This document shows, piece after piece, positions 33,156-41,784 of a DNA stretch of 44,840 nucleotides. The stretch covers positions 1 to 44,840 of the forward strand of contig CAYUVB010000008.1 in the NCBI GenBank assembly GCA_964448055.1. Direction: 5' to 3'. The notes beneath the pieces were generated by a model, which was not told the origin of the DNA, did not search any database, and worked only from the letters and a program-made list of their open reading frames with translations. The stretch comes from WANQ01 sp964448055. GTDB lineage: Archaea > Thermoproteota > Thermoprotei_A > Sulfolobales > WANQ01. The stretch's first letter is position 1. Each line of letters begins with the position of its first letter. A program made the translations under genes and the position numbers.

Positions 33156-35063
33156 ATGGTTATAGAAATGAGTGAAGATCCTTTTGAGTGGCTTGAGAAT
33201 CTTAATGATAAGCGTGTAATTCAATGGGCTTTAGAACATGATCGTAAAGCTAGGAGTTATGTTGCTGATATATCATCTAAACTTTATCCTCGATTAAAGA
33301 AGATATTGGAAAAACCTAATCCTATAATGGTTGTTGTTAGTCGTAGAGGATTGTACGTGCTCATTAGAGAGCGTGATTACTATAAGATAGACTTATTGAA
33401 ACAGAATGGTGAAACAGAAACAATAGTTAAATCAAAGCATATTGGGAGGGATATAGTATTCAAGGCTATATATTCGTCTCTTGATGGAAGATATATTGCA
33501 TTCTCATATTCTATTGGTGGATCAGATGAAGGTTTTGTGAAAATACTTGATACTGAGCAGAGGGAAGAAATTGAGACGTTATCTGGGAGAGTGGGCAACA
33601 TAGTGTTTTTGGATGGAGATAAATTCTATTATACAAGATTTTATGCAAAAGAAAAAACCCCTGACGGAGTAGAACCACCAGCATCTAGGGTATTTCTTAG
33701 GGAGAACGACAATGAATCAATGGTTTTTGGTGAAGGCCTCCCATCATCTCATTTTATACATGTTGTCCCTACATGTAATGGGAAAGTATTAATCAGGGTT
33801 AGTTATGGATGGACTAAGAGTATGGTTTATGGAGGAGATATACGCGATCCAACAAGTTGGAGGAAAATATATGGAGGCGGTAATTATATCGTTGATCCTA
33901 TAGGTTTTGCCCAAGGCTCCTTCTATGTAGCTTCATACGAAGATGATGGTTACGGAAAAATAGTATCAATAGGCCCGGCGGGTAGAGTTAGAATATTAGT
34001 AGACAGTATTCCCCAAGAACCACTACAAGATGCAACAATATTTCAAGACCATATAGTTAGTATATACCTGAGAAATGCGTCAGCTATAATGAGAATCTAT
34101 GATCTCAATGGTGGTCTAGTTAAAGAAATCTACCCTAAAGATAAATCTACAATATCGTCTCTTTCATCTACATGTGACTGTATAGCATTCAAAATAGATA
34201 CTTTTAGGGGCTCAAAGATAGCTAGTCTTTCACGAGAATATGATATACACATTGTTAAAAGCTTCCTCTTAGACATTAACATAGATGTTGATGAAAAATG
34301 GATAAACTCATTTGATGGCACACCTATCCATGTATTCATAGTTAAGAAGCATGGTGTTAAAAACTCTAATAGGGTACTAGTTTACGGCTATGGAGGTTTT
34401 GGAGTCCCAGTAACTCCAAGATTATTCCCTGAAGCAATACCATTCATAGAAGATGGAGGATTATTCGTAGTCACTAATATCAGAGGTGGAAGCGAATTTG
34501 GTGAAGAATGGCACAGAGCTGGTATGAGAGAGAATAAACAGAACGTATTCAACGATTTCGCAGCAGTATTGAAAACTTTCAGGGAGAAAGGTGCTAAGAT
34601 TGCTGCGTGGGGAAGAAGTAATGGAGGCCTTCTCGTAGGTGCTATTGTTACGCAGTATCCGCAGTTACTTGATGTAGCCCTTATAGGCTATCCTGTACTT
34701 GATATGTTAAAGTTTCATAAACTATACATAGGTAGAGCTTGGATCCCAGAATATGGTGACCCAGATGATCCTAGAGACAAAGAGTTCTTAGCAAAGTATT
34801 CGCCATATCACAATATTAGACATGGTGTCCGTTATCCCAAGATATTAGTTTACACAGGACTATACGATGATAGAGTTCATCCAGCACATGCATTTAAATT
34901 CGTAGCAAAGATGCTTAAGGTAGGCGCTGAAATCTATCTTAGAGTTGAGAAAATTAGTGGGCATGCAGGGGCTACCCCAGAAGTTAAAGCAGCTGAAGCA
35001 GCTGATATAATGGCCTTTGTATATAAGGAGCTAGGTATCCAGTGTAACGAAGAACGAGCTTAG
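33156..35063 (+). CDS. Prolyl oligopeptidase family serine peptidase (S9A)
   Basis: A 635-residue protein. Residues from about 70 to 370 are a beta-propeller-like region. The C-terminal alpha/beta hydrolase domain has VYGYGGFGVPVTP, NIRGGSEFGEEWHRAG, the nucleophile in WGRSNGGLLVGA, the acid in TGLYDDRVHPAHA and the catalytic His in ISGHAGATPEVK. Family knowledge: cleaves short peptides, often after proline, in the cytoplasm. There is no signal peptide. It is somewhat shorter than bacterial S9A enzymes (about 690-710), mainly in the N-terminal part. A monocistronic, leaderless transcript is likely. Confidence 0.93.
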   Translation: MVIEMSEDPFEWLENLNDKRVIQWALEHDRKARSYVADISSKLYPRLKKILEKPNPIMVVVSRRGLYVLIRERDYYKIDLLKQNGETETIVKSKHIGRDIVFKAIYSSLDGRYIAFSYSIGGSDEGFVKILDTEQREEIETLSGRVGNIVFLDGDKFYYTRFYAKEKTPDGVEPPASRVFLRENDNESMVFGEGLPSSHFIHVVPTCNGKVLIRVSYGWTKSMVYGGDIRDPTSWRKIYGGGNYIVDPIGFAQGSFYVASYEDDGYGKIVSIGPAGRVRILVDSIPQEPLQDATIFQDHIVSIYLRNASAIMRIYDLNGGLVKEIYPKDKSTISSLSSTCDCIAFKIDTFRGSKIASLSREYDIHIVKSFLLDINIDVDEKWINSFDGTPIHVFIVKKHGVKNSNRVLVYGYGGFGVPVTPRLFPEAIPFIEDGGLFVVTNIRGGSEFGEEWHRAGMRENKQNVFNDFAAVLKTFREKGAKIAAWGRSNGGLLVGAIVTQYPQLLDVALIGYPVLDMLKFHKLYIGRAWIPEYGDPDDPRDKEFLAKYSPYHNIRHGVRYPKILVYTGLYDDRVHPAHAFKFVAKMLKVGAEIYLRVEKISGHAGATPEVKAAEAADIMAFVYKELGIQCNEERA

Positions 35064-35113
35064 TACTATTACAAAAATTTGTAGATTTCTATGGCAAGTA
35101 TCTTAGTAATCCC

Positions 35114-35854
35114 TTACTCCCTCCAAAGTTTACTTATTACCCTAGGATACACTACCTCAAGTTCATCTATACTCTCTATTAACTCGTTCTCATCTTCAAC
35201 ACCAGCTGTAATCACGACATACCCTTCCTCCGAAATGTCCGCTCTAAGGTACTTTGTACCATGGAGTAAGCGTTTTAATTCATACATAATCCTTAGAGTT
35301 TGATATCCTTCATCATATCTGAATAATGCTTCACTTTCAAGATGGTAGCCGTATTCCTCCTTGTACACTGTGAAAGCTATTCTAGCTGTTCCAGAATGCT
35401 TTGATGCAACAAAAATCCTTATTCCATCACTAAGAGGTGTACCAATACTATATCCTTTATCCATCAACTTCTTTGTAAGGACATTAAACTCATCTATAAA
35501 ATTATGTTCTATTATAGTAGCTTTATCGCCATCTTCTACTACTTTAAGGAGATTTAATGGACCTACATACTCGCCTACATAGGCTACTGGAGTATATGGT
35601 TCATTTACACCATAGAATAAGCATAATGCTTTACCAGGAGGCCAATAGTATACTCCACCTCTACGTATACGATATACCTTGTATTTAGCTTGTAGCTCTA
35701 TGGGTAAAGCGAAATATATTTCTTCCTTCCATACATTAAGTTTGGTATCAAATGGTAATTCTTTCTTAAGATCCTCTACTCCGTGTGCAATCTCAACTAT
35801 AAATGACGAGTTCTTATCCTTATCGACTATTTCTATTAGGAGCATTTTAATCAC
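35114..35854 (-). CDS. Cyclophilin-like (DUF3830/TM1367-type) protein with extra C-terminal domain
   Basis: A 246-residue protein. Residues 1 to about 120 are a cyclophilin-like barrel: VWKEEIYFALPIELQ, YYWPPGKALCLFYG, VGEYVGPLNLLKVVEDG. The remaining 125 residues (from NFIDEFNVLTKKLMDKG) form an alpha/beta domain I do not recognise. The barrel matches the truncated gene at 27562, which lacks the extra domain. Start at GTG 35854 or ATG 35845. It lies tail-to-tail with the peptidase gene, and it heads the sugar-acid gene block on the opposite strand. Function unknown. Confidence 0.78.
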   Translation of the reverse strand: MIKMLLIEIVDKDKNSSFIVEIAHGVEDLKKELPFDTKLNVWKEEIYFALPIELQAKYKVYRIRRGGVYYWPPGKALCLFYGVNEPYTPVAYVGEYVGPLNLLKVVEDGDKATIIEHNFIDEFNVLTKKLMDKGYSIGTPLSDGIRIFVASKHSGTARIAFTVYKEEYGYHLESEALFRYDEGYQTLRIMYELKRLLHGTKYLRADISEEGYVVITAGVEDENELIESIDELEVVYPRVISKLWRE

Positions 35855-35990
35855 AAGTATTATTAGAGTAGAATAACATGCTTAAAGTTTACTTCCATAG
35901 ACCATTATTGTAGTGGTAGAACAAGGAAGCTTATAAGAGTGGGGTACAGCTGGTTATTTATCTTTACGTACATGAGCATAGAATAGTATA

Positions 35991-36022
35991 ATATAAAAAG
36001 GATGGTTCTACATGATTAATCA
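35991..36022 (+). promoter_or_regulatory. TATA box and TGATTAATCA palindrome before the creatininase-like gene
   Basis: ATATAAAAAG (35991-36000) predicts a start near 36020. There a perfect 10-base palindrome, TGATTAATCA (36013-36022), lies just ahead of the GGGT ribosome-binding site. The position at the transcription start suits a repressor site for the downstream catabolic genes. Confidence 0.35.
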
Positions 36023-36033
36023 GGGTAAAAGCC

Positions 36034-36993
36034 TTGTCTAAACCTTTAAGTGAGCGTTGGGGTAAACCTGTTCTTAATAAATGGGGTAAAAAGATATACC
36101 TAGATCAAATGACTATGAAAGAGCTTGAAGAAAGAGTTAAAGAGAATGACATAGTTTTCTTACCAGTAGGTTCAACGGAAGCTCACGGGCCCTTTGAGCC
36201 ATTAGGCGAAGACACTATTATCGGGGTAAGTATTGCTGAAAGAGTATGTTATGAAACCGGATGTACAGTTACACTACCAATAGCCTATGGTAGTCATCCA
36301 AGCCACCATTACGGTATGCCTGGGACTATACCCGTAAGAGCTACAACTCTCATAGAATATGTAGCAGATGTAATTAAATGGTTATCAAATGCAGGGTTTA
36401 AGAAAATAATAGTATGGAATAGCCACGGACAAGAATACGTATTACCTATTGCTAAGGATATAGCAATAATTGAGAAAGAAGTCCATGCATTAATACTTGT
36501 TACAAGCTGGTGGAAATGGGTACAAGACTTGTTAAGAAAAGCTGGTACAGGTGAAGAAATAGCACCTGGAGTAAAACTTGAAACACCATTCGTTCATGCA
36601 GATGAAGTCGAAGCAAGCGTAACTTGGTATGTAGCGCCAGACCTAATAGACGAGGAGTTATTAAAGAAGGAAGGAGAATGGGGAGTAGTAAGAGTCATCC
36701 CAGGCAAATGGGTTAATGCAGCAGGAAATGTATTCCCCGACAAACCATTTAATTGGTATGATGTAAGTCACCTACCAGAATTCTACTACTACAAGAAAGG
36801 CTTTGTAGGATGGCCTAAGCTAGCTGATCCAAAGAAAGGAGAAGTACTAGTAAACAAGGTTATAGAGAGAGTAATAGAATTCGTGAATTGGCTAAAAGAA
36901 AACTACCCACCTGGAACAGTACCAAGAACATGGATTAACTGGGAAGACCTATTCTACAACAAACCTAAGGAGTACGTTGAACCAAAAGGCTAG
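36034..36993 (+). CDS. Creatininase-family metal-dependent amidohydrolase
   Basis: A 319-residue protein. LPVGSTEAHGPFEPLGEDT contains the Glu, His and Asp metal ligands; IVWNSHGQEYVLPIA carries the Ser-His-Gly motif; and HADEVEASVTWYVAPDL supplies the distal Glu. Family knowledge: members hydrolyse cyclic or linear amides (creatinine, FAPy, mycofactocin precursor). In sugar clusters of archaea their substrates are unknown. Start TTG at 36034 with GGGT upstream. It is the first + strand gene of the block that includes two epimerases and a CUT2 importer, so it may act on the imported compound, which is inference. Confidence 0.87.
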   Translation: MSKPLSERWGKPVLNKWGKKIYLDQMTMKELEERVKENDIVFLPVGSTEAHGPFEPLGEDTIIGVSIAERVCYETGCTVTLPIAYGSHPSHHYGMPGTIPVRATTLIEYVADVIKWLSNAGFKKIIVWNSHGQEYVLPIAKDIAIIEKEVHALILVTSWWKWVQDLLRKAGTGEEIAPGVKLETPFVHADEVEASVTWYVAPDLIDEELLKKEGEWGVVRVIPGKWVNAAGNVFPDKPFNWYDVSHLPEFYYYKKGFVGWPKLADPKKGEVLVNKVIERVIEFVNWLKENYPPGTVPRTWINWEDLFYNKPKEYVEPKG

Positions 36994-37043
36994 ACGTAAT
37001 GCTATATTCAATCAGACAAACAATGTAAATGTTGATTCATCAC

Positions 37044-37049
37044 TTTTTT
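37044..37049 (+). terminator. T6 run after the creatininase-like gene
   Basis: TTTTTT about 50 bases after the stop, the usual archaeal oligo-T end signal. GTGATGA occurs twice on the opposite strand around it, but without correctly spaced D boxes. Confidence 0.35.
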
Positions 37050-37098
37050 CATCACACCCCATACATTTGCTTACCATGTACATGTAGAGGTCCAGTTA

Positions 37099-37908
37099 AT
37101 GCCTAGGTTAAAATTATCAGCAGTACATGCACTTGCAAAGGGCGTGGAATTCTATGTTGTAATTAAGGCTCCATTAGAAGAAGTCCTAGTGAAGCTCCAA
37201 AGCTATGGTTATGATGGTGTAGAATATAATATTTCCAATCCAAATGAAGTAGATGTAAGTGAGTTGAAGAGGAAGACTAAAAGCTATGGATTGGAGGTTT
37301 CAGCTATATCCACGGGTTTATCATATCTCAGATACGGGTATAGCCTATCAAATCTCGACACCAATGCCAGGAGTAAAGCTATAGAATTCTTTAAGAAATA
37401 CATTGAGGTTGCAGAAAAACTAGAAGCATACAAGGTTGTAATAGGATTAGCTAGAGGTAAATGTGAAGACAACTGCAGTAATGCTTTAAGGAGACTAGGA
37501 GAATCACTAAAGGTACTTGACAAGTATGCTGGAGAACACAGTGTTATCCTGGTTTTCGAGCCGCTTAATAGGTATGAAACAGATCTGGTCAACAGATTGG
37601 ATGATGCTATAAAACTGGTAAGTAGGTACGAGAACATAAAGATACTATTTGATACATTCCATATGATGCTTGAGGAAAAAGACGTCTATGATGCTATACT
37701 TAGAGCAGGGAACAGTATAGGGCATTTTCACGTAGCTGATAGTAATAGACTTGCTCCCGGTATGGGAATGCTTGATTGGGAGAAAATAATCTACAGACTA
37801 CTACGTACTGGCTATACAGGCTATGTAAGCGTGGAATCAAGAATAGAGCCAGATCTAGATACAATGCTACGTATTAGTGCTAAAACGCTAAAACCACTCC
37901 TAATGTAG
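37099..37908 (+). CDS. Sugar phosphate isomerase/epimerase, D-tagatose 3-epimerase-like TIM barrel
   Basis: A 269-residue AP-endonuclease-2-fold TIM barrel. Metal ligands are in LVFEPLNRYETDLVNRLDDA, LFDTFHMMLEE, GHFHVADSNRLAPGMG and VSVESRI, the Glu-Asp-His-Glu set of ketose 3-epimerases. The NRYETDLVN and DSNRxxPG patterns resemble D-tagatose/psicose 3-epimerases more than xylose isomerase. Family knowledge: C3 epimerisation of ketoses or related inosose/sugar-acid isomerisation. Start ATG with GAGGT seven bases upstream. A second, divergent isomerase follows. Confidence 0.88.
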   Translation: MPRLKLSAVHALAKGVEFYVVIKAPLEEVLVKLQSYGYDGVEYNISNPNEVDVSELKRKTKSYGLEVSAISTGLSYLRYGYSLSNLDTNARSKAIEFFKKYIEVAEKLEAYKVVIGLARGKCEDNCSNALRRLGESLKVLDKYAGEHSVILVFEPLNRYETDLVNRLDDAIKLVSRYENIKILFDTFHMMLEEKDVYDAILRAGNSIGHFHVADSNRLAPGMGMLDWEKIIYRLLRTGYTGYVSVESRIEPDLDTMLRISAKTLKPLLM

Positions 37909-37984
37909 CTATTATGGAAAAATTAAAATTATAAATTAGATAAAACCATTTACTCGTAAAAACACTCTTTAGGAGATGAGATAC

Positions 37985-38914
37985 ATGTTCTATACTACAA
38001 TAGAGAAGAAGAATATCGAGATAATATCCAAGTTCCCGTACAAAGTTGGAATAGTAGTGTTTATGGCGTTTCCCGAGCTATCGAAATCTGATGAAGGTGC
38101 AGCTGAAAAGATAAAAATACTAGTAGACGACAAGTTCTTCGACTTACTAGAACTTCCATGGATAAATGATACTGAGTGGAATAAGCTAAAAGAATACGTT
38201 GAGAAAACTGGTAGAAGAATAGACTTCTCCATGGGTCTACAGTTACAAGTACTTGTACAAAAGTATAATCCAAGCGCTGTAAACGAGGAAGAGAGAAAGA
38301 AGGCTGAAGAAGTACTAGTCAAGGGCGTTGAGGTAGCTGGCAAACGTGGGATGAAGGCTGTAGCATTATGTTCAGGTCCCTACGTTGAGGCTGAAAAGGA
38401 CAAGGCTGTCCAAGCATTCATTAAAACCGTTAGTGCTATGGCTAAGAAAGCACTAGAATACAATATACCAATATTCGTTGAAACCTTTGATTACCAATGG
38501 GACAAGAAGAGGCTGCTAGGTCCAATAGACTTCTCAGCAAAAGTAGTAGAAGAAATAAGAGCTAGTTATAAGAACGTGTATTTAATGTGGGATCTAAGTC
38601 ATGGTCCACTTCTTGGCGAGAAACCGGAAGACATTAAGCCATACGCTGACTTGCTAGGTCATATACATATAGGGTGCGCTAAGAAAGTAGGTGATAAACT
38701 ATATGATTGGCATCCAGGCTTCTACCGTCCTGGAGCACTAAATACTGAGAAAGATGTAGCTAAGCTACTAGAGGTATTACATGACATAAAGTATCGTGGA
38801 GCAGTAAGCTTTGAAGTAAAACCTGAAGAAGGCCAACATCCATTAGAAGTGGTTAATGCAGCAAAAGGAGTACTTATAAGAGCTTACGAGATATTCCTTG
38901 AGTCGAGACTCTAG
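37985..38914 (+). CDS. Sugar phosphate isomerase/epimerase-like TIM barrel
   Basis: About 309 residues of the same AP-endonuclease-2/xylose-isomerase-like fold but distant from its neighbour. Possible metal ligands are in IFVETFDYQWD, LMWDLSHGPLLGE, GHIHIGCAKK and VSFEVKPEEG. The frame is open from ATG 37976, but the AGGAG ribosome-binding site overlaps that codon, so ATG 37985 (MFYTTIEKKN), nine bases after GGAG, is the likely start. Substrate unknown; the cluster suggests a sugar acid or polyol intermediate. A T7 run lies about 33 bases after the stop. Confidence 0.82.
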   Translation: MFYTTIEKKNIEIISKFPYKVGIVVFMAFPELSKSDEGAAEKIKILVDDKFFDLLELPWINDTEWNKLKEYVEKTGRRIDFSMGLQLQVLVQKYNPSAVNEEERKKAEEVLVKGVEVAGKRGMKAVALCSGPYVEAEKDKAVQAFIKTVSAMAKKALEYNIPIFVETFDYQWDKKRLLGPIDFSAKVVEEIRASYKNVYLMWDLSHGPLLGEKPEDIKPYADLLGHIHIGCAKKVGDKLYDWHPGFYRPGALNTEKDVAKLLEVLHDIKYRGAVSFEVKPEEGQHPLEVVNAAKGVLIRAYEIFLESRL

Positions 38915-38946
38915 AGTACAAGTAAGTTGCTTCACTTTCCCAATCA

Positions 38947-38953
38947 TTTTTTT
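38947..38953 (+). terminator. T7 run
   Basis: TTTTTTT in the 80-base gap before the UxaE-like gene, a probable transcript end or attenuation point. Confidence 0.4.
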
Positions 38954-38995
38954 AATAATTCAACATACGTTGTTGGTGTTCATGGTGTGTAGGTT

Positions 38996-40453
38996 ATGAG
39001 GAAATATTTAGGGCTAATCCCCCACCCAGCTATAGGAGTTAGACTCCCCGATATCGTTATACCACCAGTCCTTAAAGCATTTAAAACCCGAGATGTAGCT
39101 GGCACACTAATGCTCTCATACCATAGAGAAACAGCTCCATCGAAAATAATAACTAGTGGTAAAGAAATTCTACGTGGACATACGGGAACATCGATATCAG
39201 AGTATATCTCAAAAGCAACAAGTTACGCAGATTACTATGGAGTTGTTGTAGAAGTTGAAGCTGATCATGTATCATTAATGGCCTCACCCGAAAGAGCTAT
39301 AAAGCGAATAGCTGGTGGAGGCTTTGAGTATGGTCTAACAGAGGAAGAAATAAGGGATTCTCTAAGATACATTGAGGAAGAATTCAAGGAGGTAAAAGAA
39401 GCTGGTGGTGTAGACTTTGTAACAATAGATACATGTGAGCTCATAGACTTAAGAATAGATGAAATGGATAAGGAACAAATACTAAGCTTGTATGAAGATA
39501 GGATAGAATCTGATATTAGGAGAGAACTAGAAAAACGATACGTTGATAGGAAATTCTACTTCATATCGGATTCCGGCAACATATATGTATTAAAATATAG
39601 CAAGTTAGATGTTGCCCGCTTAACTTTGAAGTACCTTGAGAGCATACGCTATGTTAAGAAAGTGTATGATATAATTAAAAAGTATCTTGATAGACACGAA
39701 TTTGGTGTTGAAGTAGCATTAGACGAGGTACCGGTTGAAACAAGCCCCAAAGACTTATTCTTCTATGTTAGCGAATTAGCTAATACTGGTGTAAAAGTAG
39801 ACTATATCGCACCCAATGTAGGCTTTAAAAAACGTGAAGACTATGATGGAGATTTAGGTGAACTAGCAGATAAAATTGATAGATTACATACAATAGCACA
39901 AAGTCTAGGTACTCTTCTATCATTCCACTCCGGTAGTGGAGCTCATCCATATAGTGATAAGGGCTATGGTGTATGGGAGACTATAAGGTCAATTACTAAC
40001 GGTATGATAAAGTATAAGGTTTCAGGAGTTTTCATACAACTACTTCTAGAAGTAATGAGTAAATTCCCGCAAGGATCAGAGCCCAGAAAACTTTACGAAG
40101 AAATATTTGACATAGTACTAGAACATGTCAAGAAATATGTTAAAGAGAAAACAGGCTTATACTCACCCCATCTTGAAGAAATGCTAGAAAACTACTATAA
40201 AGAGATACAAGTGAATCCAAATAGAAAGAAAGATCCTAGAGTAGACTTCTTCCGGCACTACTTCTTCATATTCCAAGCAGTAGTAGATGAAAAAGGTAAA
40301 AGATACTTAAAGGAGAGAATATTAGACCTTTACTCAAGAGATAAAGAACTTAGAGAAACATATACTCGTGAGGCATACGAGCTAACACTACGAATAATAG
40401 ATAAATTAGGATTTGATGGAAACATTGTATACTATCGCCTAATAGAAACCTAG
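38996..40453 (+). CDS. UxaE-like protein (tagaturonate epimerase family)
   Basis: A 485-residue protein that appears to be a TIM barrel. GTSISEYISKATSYADYYG is near the N terminus, then VVVEVEADHVSLM, GGVDFVTIDTCELIDL, FGVEVALDEVP and LLSFHSGSGAHPYSDKGYG. The overall pattern resembles UxaE, the tagaturonate-fructuronate epimerase known from Thermotoga, but this is from memory of the family and the identity may be distant. Family knowledge: UxaE interconverts keto-uronic acids in hexuronate use. The context (isomerases before, Gfo/Idh dehydrogenase after) supports sugar-acid metabolism. ATG start preceded by the GGTGTGTA leader motif shared with 28096 and 41785. Confidence 0.7.
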   Translation: MRKYLGLIPHPAIGVRLPDIVIPPVLKAFKTRDVAGTLMLSYHRETAPSKIITSGKEILRGHTGTSISEYISKATSYADYYGVVVEVEADHVSLMASPERAIKRIAGGGFEYGLTEEEIRDSLRYIEEEFKEVKEAGGVDFVTIDTCELIDLRIDEMDKEQILSLYEDRIESDIRRELEKRYVDRKFYFISDSGNIYVLKYSKLDVARLTLKYLESIRYVKKVYDIIKKYLDRHEFGVEVALDEVPVETSPKDLFFYVSELANTGVKVDYIAPNVGFKKREDYDGDLGELADKIDRLHTIAQSLGTLLSFHSGSGAHPYSDKGYGVWETIRSITNGMIKYKVSGVFIQLLLEVMSKFPQGSEPRKLYEEIFDIVLEHVKKYVKEKTGLYSPHLEEMLENYYKEIQVNPNRKKDPRVDFFRHYFFIFQAVVDEKGKRYLKERILDLYSRDKELRETYTREAYELTLRIIDKLGFDGNIVYYRLIET

Positions 40454-40535
40454 ATCAGTATTGATGGAAACACGTTTTTCCTCTAAAACCAAACATCATG
40501 ATAGGAATAGAGATATATGAAGGTGTAGATATAGT

Positions 40536-41546
40536 TTGCCTAAGATCGGCATAGGAGTTGTAGGTTTAGGACGTATAGGCAGGCTTCATGCAGAGATAAT
40601 AAAGTATAAAATAGAAAATGCAGAACTAGTAGCAGTATCAGATGTAGTAGAAGAACTCGCTAAAAGTGTTGGTGAGAAACTAAAAGTGAAATGGTATACT
40701 AATTACGATAAGATGCTACAAGATGAAAAAGTAGATGCAGTCGTTATAAGTGTTCCAACATTCTTACATAAGGATATGATAATAAAAGCAGTGGAACAAG
40801 GCAAACATGTTTTCGTAGAGAAACCGATGACTGTAACAGTAGATGAAGCAAAAGAAGTTGTAAAAGCCGTTAGGAAACATAATGTTAAACTTCAAGTAGG
40901 CTTCAATAGAAGATTCGATTATGCTTATCGTAACGCTAAGAAATACATAGAAGAAGGTAAGCTTGGAAAACCTATTGCATATATAGCGGTAGCAAGAGAT
41001 CCAGGAGCACCACCAAGTTGGGCAGCTGATCCTAGGAAAAGTGGCGGGATATTCTTAGATATGCTTTCACATGACTTTGATATGGCTAGATATTTGCTTA
41101 ATGCAGAAATAGTGGAAGTATACGTTGTTGGAGGGAACTATATATACGACGAACTAAAAGTCAAGGGAGATCTTGATGCAGTAAGCATAGCGTTCAAGTT
41201 CTCTAATGGGGCTCAAGGCCTTATACATGGTACAAGGAAGTTCCCCTACGGGTATGAACTAAGAACAGAGATATATGGTTCCGAAGGAGTAGTATACATT
41301 GGAAGTAATATTGATAACATGTTAGCACTTGGAACAAAACAAGGTCTAACATACTTTGGTGCACCATGGTTTGAGAAAAGATTCTACGATGCTTATATTG
41401 AAGAGCTTAAAGCCTTCGTGAACTCGATAATAGAAGATAAAGAACCGCCAGTAACGGTAATCGATGGTTTAAGAACAGTACAAATAGCAGAGGCTTGCTG
41501 GGAATCCTATAAGAAAGGAAAGAGTGTTAAAGTAAAGCTAGATTAA
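40536..41546 (+). CDS. Gfo/Idh/MocA-family oxidoreductase
   Basis: A 336-residue protein. The N-terminal Rossmann fold has GVVGLGRIGRLHAEI and the cofactor/active-site VEKPMTVT lysine. The C-terminal alpha/beta domain has SGGIFLDMLSHDFDMARYL, with the usual Asp-His pair, and GFNRRFDYAY. Family knowledge: NAD(P)-dependent oxidation of sugars, inositols or sugar acids. Length and motifs are close to myo-inositol 2-dehydrogenase-type enzymes, though specificity cannot be assigned. Start TTG with AAGGTG ten bases upstream. It lies between the UxaE-like gene and the CUT2 importer. Confidence 0.92.
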   Translation: MPKIGIGVVGLGRIGRLHAEIIKYKIENAELVAVSDVVEELAKSVGEKLKVKWYTNYDKMLQDEKVDAVVISVPTFLHKDMIIKAVEQGKHVFVEKPMTVTVDEAKEVVKAVRKHNVKLQVGFNRRFDYAYRNAKKYIEEGKLGKPIAYIAVARDPGAPPSWAADPRKSGGIFLDMLSHDFDMARYLLNAEIVEVYVVGGNYIYDELKVKGDLDAVSIAFKFSNGAQGLIHGTRKFPYGYELRTEIYGSEGVVYIGSNIDNMLALGTKQGLTYFGAPWFEKRFYDAYIEELKAFVNSIIEDKEPPVTVIDGLRTVQIAEACWESYKKGKSVKVKLD

Positions 41547-41591
41547 TCAAATCCTCATTTTACTCTAAATTAGATCTTAAAAATCATAATA

Positions 41592-41597
41592 TTTTTT
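41592..41597 (+). terminator. T6 run after the dehydrogenase gene
   Basis: ATTTTTTATC about 45 bases past the stop. The remaining spacer up to 41784 carries the importer promoter region and no gene on the + strand. A 68-codon frame on the - strand looks like chance. Confidence 0.4.
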
Positions 41598-41671
41598 ATC
41601 TACTTCGCCATACACATATTTGGTATTAGACTTCTAGTATCTAATGGGCTCATCTAACTCCATTCCAGTGT

Positions 41672-41750
41672 TTTTGACATGTTTATTACAAGAATTTCTG
41701 CTTGATTTATTTATTCTAATTAGTACAATTATGTCAAAAGTTTTTATACT
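41672..41750 (+). promoter_or_regulatory. Promoter with 9-base inverted repeat upstream of the CUT2 binding-protein gene
   Basis: TTTTTATACT (41741-41750) is the TATA box, with transcription predicted near 41771. TTTTGACAT (41672-41680) and its exact complement ATGTCAAAA (41731-41739) are 50 bases apart, the second arm abutting the TATA box. Spaced half-sites like this suggest a looping or cooperative regulator. Confidence 0.4.
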
Positions 41751-41784
41751 AAAGCATTTCATAATATAAGCTGGTGTGTAGATT

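Noticed and set aside
36012..36041. Nine-codon ORF overlapping the creatininase-like start
   Set aside because: The predicted transcription start (about 36020) lies inside it and there is no ribosome-binding site, so it is probably chance.
37005..37060. Two GTGATGA words and a CTGA on the - strand
   Set aside because: No D' box lies between the two C-like boxes (six A residues only) and the CTGA is 21 bases away. The T6 run is better explained as the end of the + strand gene.
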